Positions 1 through 9,746 are shown, numbered from the stretch's first letter. The stretch is 64,000 nucleotides of DNA from Lachnospiraceae bacterium (GCA_021200475.1 JAJQGP010000015.1:1-64000), one strand, 5' to 3'. Numbers and translations: made by a program. The notes: generated from the sequence alone by a model not told the origin.

Positions 1-119
1 TCTCAGAGGTGAACTTTGTTCCCGAAAATTTCAGCGTTAACTTCTGAAGACGGGAAATTTAAAATTTTTCAAAAAAATGCTTGCAATTTTAAGGCTTCCG
101 GGTTATAATACTCAAGCAT

Positions 120-191
120 GGTTCCTTGGTCAAGCGGTTAAGACGCCGCCCTCTCACGGCGGAAACAGGGGTTCGATTCCCCTAGGGACTA
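120..191 (+). tRNA. tRNA-Glu (anticodon CTC)
   Basis: Cloverleaf: acceptor GGTTCCT/AGGGACT, anticodon stem-loop CCGCCCTCTCACGGCGG, T-arm AGGGGTTCGATTCCCCT, discriminator A. Confidence 0.9.
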
Positions 192-194
192 TTT

Positions 195-235
195 AAAAAA
201 CTCAGAAGCCATAAAGGCTTCTGAGTTTTTTCTAT
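195..235 (+). terminator. Rho-independent terminator after the tRNA
   Basis: CTCAGAAGCC-ataa-GGCTTCTGAG followed by TTTTTT. Confidence 0.85.
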
Positions 236-486
236 CATACACTTCGCAATCGGAAGGACTCCTGTCATGTAACTCAGAGCAATATACCCCGGTTATCCCT
301 GGTCATGGTCGCAAGCCAGCTAATGAAGGGTTTTCTGTCCTCATTTGAAGAAAAACCACGAGTATATTTCTTCTGTCCCGCCATTCTTCTCATGAGTACT
401 CATTGAGCAGGAGGCGGCTTGCCACCTCCTGCTCTCCCGCGCACATCCTGCTTCCGGAGTCAGCCTTCCGCATACTTTTGCCTGTT

Positions 487-1104
487 TTACCTGATAAAAT
501 GTGTGGCCACCCGCGGTTCCTGCTCCGGAAGTCCATATTTTTCTTTCCCAAGAGCGATACTCTTCATCAAAAATACCATGTTTCTTGTCAGGGCGCGAAC
601 GGTCTGCAATCCTTCCGCATCCTGTGAAGCCTCACCTTTTTCACGGCCATGAACGCTGTTCCAATATTGGCTGGCAGCGATCGGCATTCCGCTGATTCCA
701 AAGTATTTATTCAGTTCATCGTATGTAGCGGAGCACCCGCCCCTTCTCGCCACGGCCACGCTCGCGCCGACTTTCATGGTCTTATCGAACCCTGTGCTGT
801 AAAACAATCGGTCAAGACAGGCGATCAGCGTGGCATTTGCAGATGCATAATAAACAGGACTTGCGACAACCAGGCCATCGCTTTCCTCAAATACAGGAGC
901 CAGTCTGTTTACCTCGTCATCAAACGCGCATTTCCCGTTTTTCGCACAATACCCACAGGCAATACAGCCACGAATGGCCTGATTGCCCACGCGCACAATC
1001 TCCGTTTCCACTCCCTCCGCTTTAAAGATCTGATCCATTTCATTCAGCGCAATGGTTGTATTGCCGCCTGCCCGCGGACTTCCGTTTAACATTAATACCT
1101 TCAT
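487..1104 (-). CDS. Flavodoxin/NADPH-dependent FMN reductase family protein
   Basis: MKVLMLNGSPRAGGNTTIAL N-terminus and CxxCGYC motif; start placed at internal ATG 1104. Confidence 0.8.
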   Translation of the reverse strand: MKVLMLNGSPRAGGNTTIALNEMDQIFKAEGVETEIVRVGNQAIRGCIACGYCAKNGKCAFDDEVNRLAPVFEESDGLVVASPVYYASANATLIACLDRLFYSTGFDKTMKVGASVAVARRGGCSATYDELNKYFGISGMPIAASQYWNSVHGREKGEASQDAEGLQTVRALTRNMVFLMKSIALGKEKYGLPEQEPRVATHFIR

Positions 1105-1200
1105 ATTTCTGCCACCTTTCTGTTTTCTATGTTTCTCATCCGAAAATACACATGTCTGTAAAGCCACATCAGCCGCCTTTTCACAGCCTTCTGTTAAATC

Positions 1201-1289
1201 GAGTAGGAGGCGGCTCGTCGACTCCTGCTCGCCCGCGCCGGCCGCGTCTGGCGTTAGTCAGAAATATTCCTTGCGCGGCCGTGCGCATA
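1201..1289. repeat. Copy of the GAGCAGGAGGCGGCTCG dispersed repeat
   Basis: Near-identical to 26443-26522 over its length. Confidence 0.85.
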
Positions 1290-1294
1290 TTCAA

Positions 1295-1330
1295 AGGGCC
1301 GCAGCCAGCCTATACTGACTGCGGCCCGTC
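1295..1330 (-). terminator. Terminator-like hairpin downstream of the 1346-3814 gene
   Basis: GGGCCGCAG...CTGCGGCCC. Confidence 0.55.
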
Positions 1331-1345
1331 CGAGTTTTTTCCTTA

Positions 1346-3814
1346 TCAGCTGTAAAGCTGTCCATCCTTTACATGGAATGTGGCTCCATCGTACTCGATC
1401 GTTCCATTGTAACTGGTGTCGAGGATGCCGTCCTTTACTACGAACCATTCCCCGTCATACAGCGCTACCTGTGATACATTCTGCACCATGCCGGCCGCGA
1501 TGAAATACCACTGGTCGTCTCCGCCGATCTCTGCGGAATTCAGCCACAGGCCGCTGTAGGACAAAAGCAGCCGCCCTTCCGCAAAGAGGAATTGCTCCCC
1601 GTCATACGGGATAAGGCCATTGACTGTAGTATCCAGCACGCCTTCTTTGATGTAGAACCATTCGCCGTCATAGAGTGCAAGTCCGGTATACTGCGTCTGA
1701 ATCTGTCCATACGCCAGGAAATACCATGTATCGCCAAAGAGATTTAATCCATGCGCATCACTGCAGAGGACACCGTTTGCGACAAAGAAGGAAGCGCCGT
1801 CATATGCTGCAATACCGCTATAGGAAGTATCTGTTTCCCCGTTTACGCAATAGTACCAGTTCCCGTCTTCTGCCAGCAGCAGAGTCGTCTCCTGCTCTGC
1901 CCCGGTTTCTGCTTCTGTCTGCACTTCCGATTCCGGCTCAGTCTCTGTCTCGGATTCACTCTCAGTTTCCGTCTCGGTTTCGGTCTCTGTCTCCGATTCG
2001 GTTTCCGTTTCTGTCTCAGTTTCTGTCTCGCTTTCCGTTTCCGTCTCCGCTACGATCGTAAACGAAGCGGTAAGGGTTCCCTCATAGTCGCCGATGCCGG
2101 TAATGGTCACGGTGGCTGTGCCTGCCTCGGTGTTATCGCCGTATGCCACGGTGTAATCAGTTCCCTCTGTCAGGGTAATTGTGCCGTCTGACACGGTGAC
2201 CGCCGGGGTCTTCGGCGTGCCGTCATAGGTAAAGCTGTCCGCTGACAATGTTATCGAGAATTCAGAAATGTCCGCCGCACTGTCTTCATACATCACAAAA
2301 TCAGAGAAGCTTGTGATCACGAATGTCGCGTAATACTGGCCATTCTCTTCGTAAATGTTCGGCCAGATCTGTTCCGGTTCCGTTTCTCCCTGGTGATAAT
2401 GCAGAATTACAAGGAAATCCGGATTAATGGTACTCGGAACCGGAAGCGTGATCTTTACCGGAACGGACAGCGCGTTGCTGTCTACATCCTCTCCAGTCAG
2501 ATTCATGGAGAAAGCTACCGCATTCTTATATTGGGTATCAATCACATCGCCGCTCTTCGGCACATCCACCGTCAGCTCAGCATCGCCGGAGGAGGTGTTC
2601 AGGCCGCCGCCGATCACAGAGATCTGACTGGAGTCAAAGGTCGCTGCCATATCCTCTGTCACGGTGATCACCGTCTTCACGCCCGCCTGCGCTTCCAGAC
2701 TCTCAACCTGCGCCGCAACACCGGTATTGTCCTGATCCGCTGCCATAGCAGCCGCCAGCTCATCGGTGTCAATCGCCTGAACCGAGGTTCTGATCTCTGA
2801 TTCAGAAGCGCTGCTGTCAATCGCTGCGAGCTGCTCCGCAATTCCCTCATACACATCATTGAAATAATAAGGGGAACTGAGCTCGGACCACTCACTTGTC
2901 AGACAAACCGTGATATCATTTGAGATCGCCCGGACTCTCGCGTAATAATATCCGTTGCCACCCTCTGCAAAGTCTGATGAACCAAGCTCCTGGCTGTTTC
3001 CGCTCTCCTTCGGGAATACATACCCCCATACGCGGGAAGTGCCTGTCCCATCGGACTGATCCGACACATAAAACTCTACATAATAGCCATACAGATAAGT
3101 CTCATCCTCATAGCTTGCCCAGGTAATCGATACCGGCGAATCGTCGCTGTCATTCTCTATCCAGACAAAAGAGCCAGGCGCGGCAAACTGTTCGGTCGGC
3201 TGCACATAGGTCCAGGTATCTGATACCGCAATCTCACTGTCCGAATAGGTCGTACCGTCCCCCAGAGCCTGTACGGTAAAATAATAAGTACCGCTCTCCC
3301 GGATTTCTTCTGTAAAATTATTGGTATCCAGTACCTGGTATTCACTCGTAGAACCATAGTTAATCGTAATCTGCGAAATAACTGTATCTCCGCTCGCTTC
3401 TACCTTATAATAAGTGACTCTGTACTGATTCTGAGTCAAAGCGCCGCCAACGGTCCAACAGACATTGCCCGGGAAGGATTCCCCACTGTCGGTGACTCCC
3501 CACTGTAAATTGGTCGGCGTATCGAGCTGGGTCAGCGTGCTTTCCGTGTCGTCTGTATCCTCCTCAACGGCAGAAGTCAGATCCTCCTCCAGGTCGTATT
3601 CCTCCGCTGAGACAACCAGCGGCGCATCCTCTGTGCTTTCCGCCCCAGACGCAGGCGTGTCCGCTGCCGTGCTTTCCTCTGTTATCTCTTCCCCCGCATC
3701 TTCTACAATCACCGCAGAATCTTCAGGAATACTCTCACTCGCAAAAGTCGGAGTGACAGAAGCAGCCGCCAGCGCCGCCGCCAGGAACAGTGCCATTTTT
3801 CTTTTCATTTTCAT
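1346..3814 (-). CDS. Secreted surface protein with Fn3-like/MBG-like region, Glu/Thr/Ser low-complexity linker and C-terminal cell-wall-binding-like repeats
   Basis: Signal peptide MKMKRKMALFLAAALAAASVTPTFA, ETESETETET linker, YDGEWF(Y/V)(I/V)K(E/D)G(V/I)LDT repeats. Confidence 0.7.
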   Translation of the reverse strand: MKMKRKMALFLAAALAAASVTPTFASESIPEDSAVIVEDAGEEITEESTAADTPASGAESTEDAPLVVSAEEYDLEEDLTSAVEEDTDDTESTLTQLDTPTNLQWGVTDSGESFPGNVCWTVGGALTQNQYRVTYYKVEASGDTVISQITINYGSTSEYQVLDTNNFTEEIRESGTYYFTVQALGDGTTYSDSEIAVSDTWTYVQPTEQFAAPGSFVWIENDSDDSPVSITWASYEDETYLYGYYVEFYVSDQSDGTGTSRVWGYVFPKESGNSQELGSSDFAEGGNGYYYARVRAISNDITVCLTSEWSELSSPYYFNDVYEGIAEQLAAIDSSASESEIRTSVQAIDTDELAAAMAADQDNTGVAAQVESLEAQAGVKTVITVTEDMAATFDSSQISVIGGGLNTSSGDAELTVDVPKSGDVIDTQYKNAVAFSMNLTGEDVDSNALSVPVKITLPVPSTINPDFLVILHYHQGETEPEQIWPNIYEENGQYYATFVITSFSDFVMYEDSAADISEFSITLSADSFTYDGTPKTPAVTVSDGTITLTEGTDYTVAYGDNTEAGTATVTITGIGDYEGTLTASFTIVAETETESETETETETETESETETETETETESESETETEPESEVQTEAETGAEQETTLLLAEDGNWYYCVNGETDTSYSGIAAYDGASFFVANGVLCSDAHGLNLFGDTWYFLAYGQIQTQYTGLALYDGEWFYIKEGVLDTTVNGLIPYDGEQFLFAEGRLLLSYSGLWLNSAEIGGDDQWYFIAAGMVQNVSQVALYDGEWFVVKDGILDTSYNGTIEYDGATFHVKDGQLYS

Positions 3815-3910
3815 ATCCTCCCTCTTGTCGCTTGAATCATTATATAGATGTGAAATATTTACAATCATTCTAATCGTGCAGAGAGCAAAAGTCAACGAAA
3901 TGTTTCACAA

Positions 3911-5167
3911 TTATGGAAAAGAAATCCAGCACATATATTCCTTTACCAGTTCCCGCAGACAATACAGGTACGTCCGTTCCTTCACCCCGTTTTCCGTGAG
4001 GATCGAAGTTACCGCATACTCCTCCCCGTCAATCAGATAGTGAACCAGTCCGACCTGTGTCCCCTCGGCTACCGGCGCTTCGATGGTTCGCAGTATCTCC
4101 ACCCGCACCTCGACCGGATCATCGGCGCGCATCAGGACTTCCGTCGGAAGCGGCTCCGCCAGGATCGTAGAGACGCTTTCCTGCTGCCCGTTTGTGACCA
4201 CAAGCTCTTCCGTCGGTATGTCTACAGCCGTAATATCGCGCGCTTCAAATTCCGTGAGACCGTAATTCATCAGTTTTTTCGTATCCACCCATTTGTAGCC
4301 CTTATTATTCGGCCAGCCGCAGGCAAGCAGGGCCACGATCAGAAGCTTTCCGTCCCGTAAAAGAGCGCCGACATAGCAGTAGCCTGCTTTTCCAGTGAAG
4401 CCGGTTTTGCCGGAAATGGCACCCTCCATCAGGTTCAGAAATGCGTTATGGTTTGTGCAGCTGTACGTCTGTGTACCGGAAAGATTGGAGAAGGTGTAAG
4501 AAGCAGTCTGTGTTACCGCCAGAAATTCTTCGCTTTTCGGGGACTGCGTGAGGCAGTAACGCATGACCAGTGCCAGATCATGCGCAGTCGTATGATGCTC
4601 ACCGTTCTCATCCTCCGCATCCAGGCCGTTTGGAGTAATATAGTACGTCTGCGTGCAGCCGATCTCGGCCGCCTTTGCGTTCATCCTGACGGCAAACTCC
4701 TCCACACTGCCGCCAACGGTTTCCGCGATACAGACCGCCGTATCATTGTGAGACTCCAGCATCAGGGAATAGAGCAGATCGCTCAGATAGAAGGTATCGC
4801 CCGTACGCATGCCAAGCTTCACCTCCGGCTGCGCGGAGGCTGTGCCAGATACTGTGCAGACCGTCTCTGCATCGTCTGTCATGGATTCCAGCGCCAGGAT
4901 ACAGGTCATTATTTTCGTCGTACTGGCCATCGGAAGCGGGGTATCCCCGTCTTTATCATACAGTACCCGCCCGCTGGCGCCATCCATCAGGACAGCACTC
5001 GTAGCATACAAATCAAGCGGAGACTCCTGCGCAGCCTCCGCGGCAATGCTTTCCGCCTCCTCTGCCGCAGTATATTTTATTTTATTGCATACCTGCCCGG
5101 AAAGCAAAAATATAAAAATAACAGTCCCCACGAGTGCCCGTCTGCCTCTTCCATAAATCCGCTTCAT
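3911..5167 (-). CDS. D-alanyl-D-alanine carboxypeptidase (serine type, penicillin-binding protein)
   Basis: SxxK motif MASTTKIMT, SHN-type motif LESHNDTA, KTG motif ISGKTGFTGKAGYC. Confidence 0.88.
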   Translation of the reverse strand: MKRIYGRGRRALVGTVIFIFLLSGQVCNKIKYTAAEEAESIAAEAAQESPLDLYATSAVLMDGASGRVLYDKDGDTPLPMASTTKIMTCILALESMTDDAETVCTVSGTASAQPEVKLGMRTGDTFYLSDLLYSLMLESHNDTAVCIAETVGGSVEEFAVRMNAKAAEIGCTQTYYITPNGLDAEDENGEHHTTAHDLALVMRYCLTQSPKSEEFLAVTQTASYTFSNLSGTQTYSCTNHNAFLNLMEGAISGKTGFTGKAGYCYVGALLRDGKLLIVALLACGWPNNKGYKWVDTKKLMNYGLTEFEARDITAVDIPTEELVVTNGQQESVSTILAEPLPTEVLMRADDPVEVRVEILRTIEAPVAEGTQVGLVHYLIDGEEYAVTSILTENGVKERTYLYCLRELVKEYMCWISFP

Positions 5168-5330
5168 ATAGAAAACCTCTGGTGCGCCTGTGTTTTTTGC
5201 TGTGCACGCCCGCCAAAACGTCCTGTACATTTTGCACAGGTTCTTCCGATCCGGTCTGCCGGCCGGCACCGGCGAACGGCATCCTTTTTCAATATATGCT
5301 GCGAAAATCACTCTTATGTTTTTCTCGATT

Positions 5331-6026
5331 TTATTTTTTAGCAGATCGGTTGTCCCTGCTCCATATGACCGGCTCGTATTTTCTGCGCAGAATACGCACG
5401 ACACGGTTCATATCTCCCTGAATGACTTCATCATATTTTCCCGAGACACTTCCGAACGTCACGGTTTGATTGATTCCGAGCCTCGCCTCCAGTTCTGTCA
5501 GCATATGCTCCCGCGTAGCCTCGCGATTATAAATCTTGATGTACGCATACCCCGGATAGTCGGTCGAATCATAGCAGAGAACCTTGAAGCGCTCACAATA
5601 GCCTCGCCGCTTCAATTCCCCGTAAAAAGCTTCCATCCCCGGCTTCGGATAAAGCAGCATCAGATAGACAGCTTCCGCATCCTGGGGCGGGCGACGGCAG
5701 ATATAATTGCGCAGTGGGGAACGCCGCAGTTTCGATACAAGAGCGTCGTGTACTTTTTCTTCCGTGTTCTGATAATAAATAACGATCATATCCTCCAGAA
5801 TCACATTTGTGAAGCACATTAGCCCATGGTTTTCCACCAGGGCAAGCAATTCATGCGTCTCTTCAACCGTCAAGGTATATTTTTTCAGGTAACGCTTTTC
5901 ATTAATATCGTAGAGTGCTGCGCCATCCATGACGATTACTGGCAAACGCAGGCGAATATCGCGCATTGGCTCGAGCAGGGAGGCCGGCGTGCGCATAGTG
6001 GAAATGGTGAAGTTTGCCCCCCTCAT
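5331..6026 (-). pseudogene. HAD-like (Cof-type) C-terminal part, out of frame with the upstream FUSC domain
   Basis: Removing one G from the G6 at 6017-6022 joins ELNRMLDEG to ANFTISTMRTPASLLEPMRDIRLRLPVIVMDGAALYDI. Confidence 0.55.
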
Positions 6027-6672
6027 CCAGCATCCGGTTCAGCTCTACCCGGCTGTAATCGCTCATGGTGTCCTTCTCATCGATAAGTGTGTCATCCAGT
6101 CCGGAAACAAAGAGAATATCCTTTCGTTTTTTCCGCGGCAGGGAAAACGTATTCACCAGCAGTCCGATCAGAATGCCGACCACTGTATCCAGAAATCGGT
6201 TCCATACAAAAAGATACGGATTCGAATCACCCGCATGGTTCACCACAATGCTCAGAAACACTACGCAGGAAAAATAGGAGGCCTGCTTTTTCTTTATCAG
6301 AACGGTAGTATATAATACCAGAACCACCATACCGGAAATCGCCGCCGCATTGAGCACCTGAAAACCCATCGTAGTCTTTGTCAGCGCCTCCATGGAAATC
6401 AGACTTCCCCGCAGCAGCAAAAAAACAAGGCCATACAAAGCCCCGATGATCGTACCGATCATACGCTGATAAGCATTTTTTAAAGTGGCAGCTGTATACA
6501 TCTGGATACACCAGAGTGCCGCCAGCTGAGAGTAAAATACAATTCCGCTGTCCCCACGCAAAAAGGAGACAAAATAGCACAGGATGATGGCTGCCGCTGA
6601 CTTCAGAATCCGCATTCCCGGATGCGGAAGGCATGACAGCCGAAAGAACGCCTTCTGGTTTGATTGATTCAT
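5902..6672 (-). CDS. FUSC/aromatic acid exporter-like membrane protein, N-terminal part of a frameshifted FUSC-HAD fusion
   Basis: Multiple TM helices (AAAIILCYFVSFLRGDSGIVFYSQLAAL...). HAD-like homology continues in the +1 frame of the next ORF after a run of six C (G6 on the coding strand). Confidence 0.65.
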   Translation of the reverse strand: MNQSNQKAFFRLSCLPHPGMRILKSAAAIILCYFVSFLRGDSGIVFYSQLAALWCIQMYTAATLKNAYQRMIGTIIGALYGLVFLLLRGSLISMEALTKTTMGFQVLNAAAISGMVVLVLYTTVLIKKKQASYFSCVVFLSIVVNHAGDSNPYLFVWNRFLDTVVGILIGLLVNTFSLPRKKRKDILFVSGLDDTLIDEKDTMSDYSRVELNRMLDEGGKLHHFHYAHAGLPARANARYSPAFASNRHGWRSTLRY

Positions 6673-6773
6673 GATTTTTTCCTCCTCATCAGAAAAAGAG
6701 CCTGAAAAATCAGGCCCCTTCGCTGCGAAGCTATCTTAAATCCAAACCGTTTATCTGTCAATATAAAATTAAC

Positions 6774-6846
6774 GTAACTATTCAGAACGGCAGGCTACAG
6801 ACATATGCCGCTAAAACATCATATGTCTGTGGCCTGCCGTTCTGAA
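6774..6846. repeat. Palindromic repeat, GTAAC-TTCAGAAC family, 27-bp arms
   Basis: ttcagaacggcaggctacagacatatg / catatgtctgtggcctgccgttctgaa, one mismatch. Confidence 0.85.
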
Positions 6847-6859
6847 AGGCTGCTAAAAT

Positions 6860-7171
6860 TTAATCTAAATGAAATACCTTCTGCAAATCCACAGAGACCG
6901 GACTGTTATCCGGGTTTGTCTCCATGATATCCGCCATGAAATCCCACCATTTACGGTTAATCGCCGTATCATTGCTCTGCGCCCATTTTTCTTCATCCTC
7001 GATCTCAATATAGTCAAACAGAGTCAATGCCTCACGATCAAGAAAAATGGTGTAATTTTTCCCGCCGTACTCATGAATCATGTCCTTCATTTCCGGCCAG
7101 AGCTGGTTGTGTCTCTTTTCATACTCCGCTTCCTGGCCCGGATACAATTTCATTTTAAATCCTTTGATCAT
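6860..7171 (-). CDS. rhaM: L-rhamnose mutarotase
   Basis: 103 aa, MIKGFKMKLYPGQEAEYEKRHNQLWPEM...; next to rhaD. Confidence 0.9.
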   Translation of the reverse strand: MIKGFKMKLYPGQEAEYEKRHNQLWPEMKDMIHEYGGKNYTIFLDREALTLFDYIEIEDEEKWAQSNDTAINRKWWDFMADIMETNPDNSPVSVDLQKVFHLD

Positions 7172-7252
7172 TTTGTTACATCCTCCCGATAACCGTTTAG
7201 TACAGACACCCCCTGATCAGGCAGCAGGTGCACGATCGGGGGAACAATAAAC

Positions 7253-7313
7253 GTTACAGGTCACACCCTGACCAATTTACGTTATCTTTGCCACTACAAG
7301 TGTGACCAGTAAC
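7253..7313. repeat. GTTACAGGTCACAC palindromic repeat, copy downstream of rhaD
   Basis: GTTACAGGTCACAC...GTGTGACCAGTAAC; interior nearly identical to 8188-8249. Confidence 0.85.
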
Positions 7314-7327
7314 CAATAAACATCGTT

Positions 7328-8158
7328 TCACGGTTTCTCATACAAAAATTCTTCCGGAAGGGTTACGTGAAAGCCCTTCGCGAGGTCCCGGAAGTTCTCC
7401 GGTGTAATCGTCTGCAGCTTCCGCGGATTCATGGAAAGAATCTTGACCAGGATTTCCGCGGACTTTTCAACGGTATGCAGCAGGCCAAAGGTCAGGTCAA
7501 AGTCCTCACCGGAACAGAACATCCCATGATGAGCCCAGATCACAACATCGTATTTCTCCATCAGCTCCGCTGTCTTGATCGCAATCTCACGTCCGCCCGG
7601 CACCATCCAGCCGATGACACCGACTCCATCCGGGAAAACAATCGGGCATTCTGTGACGGTCTCCCAGAGCTCTCTGGTAAATACCTTATCATTAAGCGGC
7701 AGTACAAACGTCAGCGCAATGATATTGGTCGTGTGCGCGTGATAGATCACGCGGTGACGGTCATTCGTCAGCTTCTTTTTCACTTCATGATTCATCAGAT
7801 GTGTCGGCAGCTCGCTGGTCGGTCTCCCGCCTTCCACGAGCCCCCAGCGAATCCGGTAATTTACACCCGCATCGTCCAGCTCAATAATTGCCAGGCATAC
7901 CTCCGGATCCACTTTAATATTACGAAAGTATTTTCCGCTGCCGGTCACCAGGAAAAACTCACCGGCCAGTCCCGGCACCTCCGTCCCGATCGGCTCCCAC
8001 TCTCCCGGCGCGTTCAGACGCGGGCGGATCAGCTCGACCTCATCCGGCTTCAGACGGTAGCTTAAATTCCCACCGTTTCTCTCATGCCAGCCCTGCTGGA
8101 AGCCATCGTCCGCCATCTTAATAAAACCCTGCATAAATCTCGTTTCCAGAATTTTCAT
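7328..8158 (-). CDS. rhaD: Rhamnulose-1-phosphate aldolase (class II)
   Basis: QGWHERNGGNLSYRL, HAHTTNIIAL, WAHHGMFCSG; rhamnose gene context. Confidence 0.9.
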   Translation of the reverse strand: MKILETRFMQGFIKMADDGFQQGWHERNGGNLSYRLKPDEVELIRPRLNAPGEWEPIGTEVPGLAGEFFLVTGSGKYFRNIKVDPEVCLAIIELDDAGVNYRIRWGLVEGGRPTSELPTHLMNHEVKKKLTNDRHRVIYHAHTTNIIALTFVLPLNDKVFTRELWETVTECPIVFPDGVGVIGWMVPGGREIAIKTAELMEKYDVVIWAHHGMFCSGEDFDLTFGLLHTVEKSAEILVKILSMNPRKLQTITPENFRDLAKGFHVTLPEEFLYEKP

Positions 8159-8187
8159 TTTCCTGCCCTCTATTTATCACAATAATT

Positions 8188-8249
8188 GTTACAGGTCACA
8201 GCCCGACCAGATTTACGTTAATTTTGCCTCTACAAGTGTGACCTGTAAC
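8188..8249. repeat. GTTACAGGTCACA palindromic repeat, copy upstream of rhaD
   Basis: Perfect 13-bp terminal inverted repeat GTTACAGGTCACA/TGTGACCTGTAAC. Confidence 0.85.
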
Positions 8250-8327
8250 GGCATCTTCGCCCTCACAGGCGGCACACCTCATTCCATACAGAATCAATCA
8301 CCGCCGAAACGCAAACAACCATCCATT

Positions 8328-9746
8328 TTATCTCGTCACAATATCCACCGGCACGTTAAAAATCTTCGCCACCTTAAGAATCGTGTCGATGTGCCTGCCG
8401 GTCGCGGCCGCAAAATGATGGGTCGGACCGCACTCGCTCCAGCGATTCACGAACTCCCGTGCGCCGCAGCTGAAACGGGTTCTCATATTGGTGTCGCCAA
8501 AGGAAAGAATCTCGCCCTCTTCGTTGACACCCTCTGCCACGACAAACTTGAAATGTCCATCGCCGTCCTGCGTGATCGCCAGATAAGTCACCGGTCCCAG
8601 ATACGGATAAAACTGCGTCAGATAGCCGCCGCCGGTCTTCCCGTGAAATACTTCTACGATCTTCATGGTCGGCTTTTTGTCGGAAATATCCGCGTCTCCT
8701 GAGCCGCTGTGTCCGATGATGGCAATGTCATCGTTGAAGTCAATAGAATACATTTCCGCAAGCTGTCCGGTACCGGAGATCGTTTTTAAGATACTCATCG
8801 CCATGGCGACCTTCATATCACCCTCTACTGCACAGGCCACTCCCTGCTTAATCAGCATGGAGAACGCAGGGATCAGCATACTGTCAAGTACGCCGGCCTT
8901 ACCAGTCGCGAGTCCGTCATAGTGGGAAGCGATCAGGCCAAGCTTTTCGTCCTTTACCCACTGTTCGAAGGCGACCACATACCGCGCCATCTCCCAGACC
9001 TTCTCGACCGTTCCGCCACCCTCAATATCAAAGGTGTCCAGAATGTCCTGCGCCTTTGCACGGATCGCTTCCTCATCGGTCACATTGTCCGCAATGATCC
9101 ACATCTTTTCCCAGTCAAACTGCTTCGTATACAGATTCATCCGCCGATAGAGGTTGGTCTCATCAATATAGAGATCCATCATACCCGGATACGGACGGCC
9201 GATCTGCGCGATATTGGTATCGCGGAACCTGCGTCTGGTCTGTGCCGCGCGGCACCAGTCCTCAATCTCCGCCTGAACGCCGGCGTCTCCGCCTTCTACG
9301 ACTCCGGTGATCACAGCATGTCTCTTGTCAAACCGCTCCAGATCAGCGACCATCTCGCCAACCGCGCCGCAGGCATAGCCCTCCCCAAGCCAGGAAGCGA
9401 TATCGGTATGCTGATAATCCAGGGCCTTGAGCTTCTGCACATTCACCAGCACCACCGGCACGTCCAGGTCCCGCACTGCCGGAAGCATATTGTAGGAAGT
9501 CGCATAAGTCAGCAGCTGCAGGAACACCAGGTCCACATCCGCCGCGCGGAACTTATCGCCCGCTGCCTGAGACTGCTCCTTTGTCGTCACCATACCGCCA
9601 TCAATGATCTCCACGGTATCCGGCAGCGTCTTTTTAAATGCCTCAAACTGTGCCTCGAATTCCGGCACCAGCTGCGGAAACTGCGGCAGATACGCGCCCA
9701 GCGCGATGGAAAAAACACCGACTCTCGCTTTTGTCTCAACTAACAT
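8328..9746 (-). CDS. L-fucose/L-arabinose isomerase-family protein, candidate L-rhamnose isomerase substitute
   Basis: AraA/FucI-like sequence (VFLQLLTYATSYNMLPAVRDLDVPVVLVNVQ) between rhaD and rhaB. Confidence 0.75.
   Translation of the reverse strand: MLVETKARVGVFSIALGAYLPQFPQLVPEFEAQFEAFKKTLPDTVEIIDGGMVTTKEQSQAAGDKFRAADVDLVFLQLLTYATSYNMLPAVRDLDVPVVLVNVQKLKALDYQHTDIASWLGEGYACGAVGEMVADLERFDKRHAVITGVVEGGDAGVQAEIEDWCRAAQTRRRFRDTNIAQIGRPYPGMMDLYIDETNLYRRMNLYTKQFDWEKMWIIADNVTDEEAIRAKAQDILDTFDIEGGGTVEKVWEMARYVVAFEQWVKDEKLGLIASHYDGLATGKAGVLDSMLIPAFSMLIKQGVACAVEGDMKVAMAMSILKTISGTGQLAEMYSIDFNDDIAIIGHSGSGDADISDKKPTMKIVEVFHGKTGGGYLTQFYPYLGPVTYLAITQDGDGHFKFVVAEGVNEEGEILSFGDTNMRTRFSCGAREFVNRWSECGPTHHFAAATGRHIDTILKVAKIFNVPVDIVTR

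Noticed and set aside
1905-2055. Low-complexity microsatellite-like tract
   Set aside because: Encodes the ETESETET linker of the surface protein; common in secreted proteins of these bacteria.
3465-4040. Ser/Val-rich plus-strand ORF (also 12520-12900)
   Set aside because: Antisense of Glu/Thr/Asp-rich secreted protein regions, which gives Ser/Val-rich mirror ORFs.
4448-5341. 297-aa plus-strand ORF
   Set aside because: Antisense to the D,D-carboxypeptidase, with no family signature.
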